Assembly (NCBI RefSeq): GCF_017356245.1
Contig: NZ_JAFMZZ010000001.1
Span: 3,408,441-3,472,440 of the forward strand
Length of the DNA: 64,000 nt
Source: Bordetella petrii
GTDB taxonomy: Bacteria > Pseudomonadota > Gammaproteobacteria > Burkholderiales > Burkholderiaceae_B
Direction of reading: 5' to 3'
The notes below the pieces were generated by a model, which saw only the letters and a list, made by a program, of their open reading frames with translations, was not told the origin of the DNA and searched no databases. Shown piece after piece: positions 63,601 through 64,000 of the stretch (its first letter is position 1; each line of letters opens with the position of its first letter). The translations under genes were made by a program, and so were the position numbers.

Positions 63601-63850
63601 AGTCACTGACCGACTCGTAGTACAGCAGGCCCTTGGCGCCGTTGAGCTGGTCTTCGATGATGCTGGTGACCGACTCGGCCACTTCTTTGGCCGAGGCGCC
63701 GGGATAGGTGGCCGTGATGGTGATGGCCGGCGGCGCCACGTCGGGATACTGCGCGACCGGCATATTGGGGATCGCCAACAGCCCGGCCAGCAGGATGAAC
63801 AGGGCGACTACCCAGGCGAAGATTGGTCGATCGATAAAAAATTGCGGCAT
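60626..63850 (-). CDS. RND multidrug efflux permease (HAE1, AcrB-like)
   Basis: A 1074-residue inner-membrane proton/drug antiporter of the HAE1 family. The proton-relay aspartates are in GILVDDAIVVVENVERIM, and the matching lysine is in GLAAKNAILIVEFAKDQ. The start MPQFFIDRPIFAWVVALFI is standard for AcrB/MexB relatives. Length is slightly above AcrB, with a charged C-terminal tail (AKRAREAESDQS). It overlaps the outer-membrane gene by 4 nt. The adaptor gene lies upstream at the window edge, with a 61-nt gap holding a GC-rich palindrome (63887-63905). Confidence 0.96.
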   Translation of the reverse strand: MPQFFIDRPIFAWVVALFILLAGLLAIPNMPVAQYPDVAPPAITITATYPGASAKEVAESVTSIIEDQLNGAKGLLYYESVSDSYGQSQITATFAPGTDPDLAQVDVQNRVSNVSAQLPVAVNQQGIQYEQTSAGFLMIVTLSSTDGTLDQTALADYITRNVQNPVSRVPGVGQFQLFAAPRAMRVWIDPDKLVGFNLSAAEVNAAISRQNVLISAGSMGAPPNPDSQRSTATVIVNGQLSSVEAFGNIVLRANTDGSSVRLRDVARIEVGADNYQFGARLNGKPTAAFAIVLSPDANALATAEGVRAQMESLSQYFPGNIKYDIPYDTAPYVKISIEQVVHTLGEAMVLVFLVMFLFLQNVRYTLIPALVVPVAMLGAFAVMLALGFSINVLTMFAMVLAIGILVDDAIVVVENVERIMAAEGLPPKEATKKAMPQISGAIVGITLVLVTVFLPLAFMSGSVGVIYRQFSVAMAVSIFFSAFLALTFTPALCATILKPIPKGHHVDKKGFFGWFNRRFDATTHHYQNWVARILHKGGRMMLFFLLLVVLLGWLYLRLPSSFLPEEDQGYVVSNIELPTGASANRTVEVLEQVESYFMSLPAVENIITVQGYSFNGNGLNAAIAFSTLKDFSERKDPKDSAGAIAFAAFQKQLMGIHDAQVFTLVPPAISSLGNASGFDFRLQDRANAGTAALAQATAQLMGMAMKSPVLSQVRITGLGEGPQLNLTIDRDKAAALGVDFDAAATLLSTALGSAYIDKFPNMGRMQNIWVQAEARHRMQVDDILKMNVNNTQGGMVPLSSFVSAKWTQGPVQVVRYNSYESMRIGGDAAPGYTTGEAMAEMERLVGQLPSGFGYEWNGLSYQERQAGSQAPILMGLSLLVVFLVLAALYESWAIPLSVMLVVPLGMLGAVALVSVLGMSNDVYFQVGMVTVIGLAAKNAILIVEFAKDQYARGMGLYEATVEAARLRFRPILMTSLAFILGVIPLAIATGAGAASQRAVGIGVLGGMLAATPFAVIFVPTFFVVVLSFFKTKPRLLGNELKEFEAEQAAKRAREAESDQSGSGPSAAPGQEGKE

Positions 63851-63911
63851 GTGGGCTGACTCTGGAAGTGCTCACGAAAACAGGAACGCGGCGCCAGGCG
63901 CCGCGTGCCGT

Positions 63912-64000
63912 TCAGGACTGCTGCCCCGAGGCCGGTTGTTCGGGCTTGGCGCCGCCGGCCGGTTTGTCGGCGGGCTGGCCGGCTGGCTTGTCTTCCGGCT
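63912..64000 (-). CDS. RND efflux adaptor (membrane fusion protein), C-terminal end only
   Basis: The last 28 residues of a protein cut by the window edge: a Pro-, Ala-, Lys- and Gln-rich tail (GGAKPEQPASGQQS before the stop). Such low-complexity tails end many AcrA/MexA-like adaptors, and the position directly upstream of the RND permease gene supports this. The identification therefore rests on context. Confidence 0.6.
   Translation of the reverse strand, partial: PEDKPAGQPADKPAGGAKPEQPASGQQS

Noticed and set aside
61265..63859. Reading frame of 864 codons opposite the RND permease
   Set aside because: A compositional shadow of the well-supported permease gene. It is rich in His, Arg, Gly and Asp and has no recognisable motif.
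63887..63905. GC-rich palindrome between the adaptor and permease genes as a terminator
   Set aside because: No T tract on either strand, and the genes it separates must be co-expressed. At most an mRNA-stability hairpin.

Overview
The window is high-GC, densely packed DNA from a betaproteobacterium of the Alcaligenaceae (Bordetella/Achromobacter group). This is inferred from the GC-rich codon use, two orphan Bug-family (TctC-like) receptors, a complete FNR-controlled cbb3 oxidase operon and the housekeeping block efflux pump-pdxJ-acpS-nagZ-uvrC-pgsA. No integrase, transposase, CRISPR array, rRNA or tRNA gene was seen.

Layout. 0-5.7 kb: Bug receptor and CoA-transferase, a secreted spermidine-synthase-like protein, a membrane-anchored NUC1 nuclease, an AraC regulator with a cupin. 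5.7-9.9 kb: a visibly less GC-rich accessory patch with an aadA-type aminoglycoside nucleotidyltransferase, a DUF4238 protein, a winged-helix/HEPN protein divergent from a small putative winged-helix protein, and a secreted cysteine-rich protein. 10-18.8 kb: a caa3-type oxidase module (two cytochrome c genes divergent from coxB and a fused subunit I/III gene) followed by a MASE1-PAS membrane sensor and an HdeD/papain-like fusion. 18.8-22.1 kb: a peptide-binding protein overlapping a cytosolic gamma-glutamyltransferase gene. 22.3-23.6 kb: a TumE/TumA-type toxin-antitoxin pair and an acetyltransferase. 23.9-28.3 kb: a GntR repressor divergent from a sugar-acid dehydratase, RraA-like aldolase and Bug receptor, with a palindrome lying between the -35 and -10 boxes. 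28.9-43.7 kb: small enzymes and regulators, a LysR/cyclase/PcaC-like/dehydrogenase group, sulfite dehydrogenase sorAB, an aldo/keto reductase, a HAD hydrolase and an ABC-2 exporter. 43.7-50.3 kb: ccoI-like, ccoS, ccoN, ccoO, ccoQ, ccoP, ccoG, fixH-like and one small membrane protein, with two FNR boxes. 50.4-64 kb: aceA, queF, an MFS transporter, pgsA, uvrC, nagZ, acpS, pdxJ and an RND efflux system whose adaptor gene runs off the right edge.

Non-coding structure is the most unusual part. Three copies of a roughly 248-nt element (23668-23914 forward, 28309-28557 reverse, 28655-28903 forward) lie in convergent intergenic gaps. They share a conserved core and pentaloop hairpins, while their outer stems differ in sequence but still pair, which is the covariation expected of a structured nucleic acid. 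A second, unrelated family of roughly 30-bp palindromes (core GGTGTCTGAC) sits after genes at 2.3, 10.6, 22.2 and 33.0 kb and also covaries. Among proteins, the oddest are a CcoI-like copper ATPase reduced to its membrane helices, the HdeD/papain fusion and the HEPN protein with its divergent partner.
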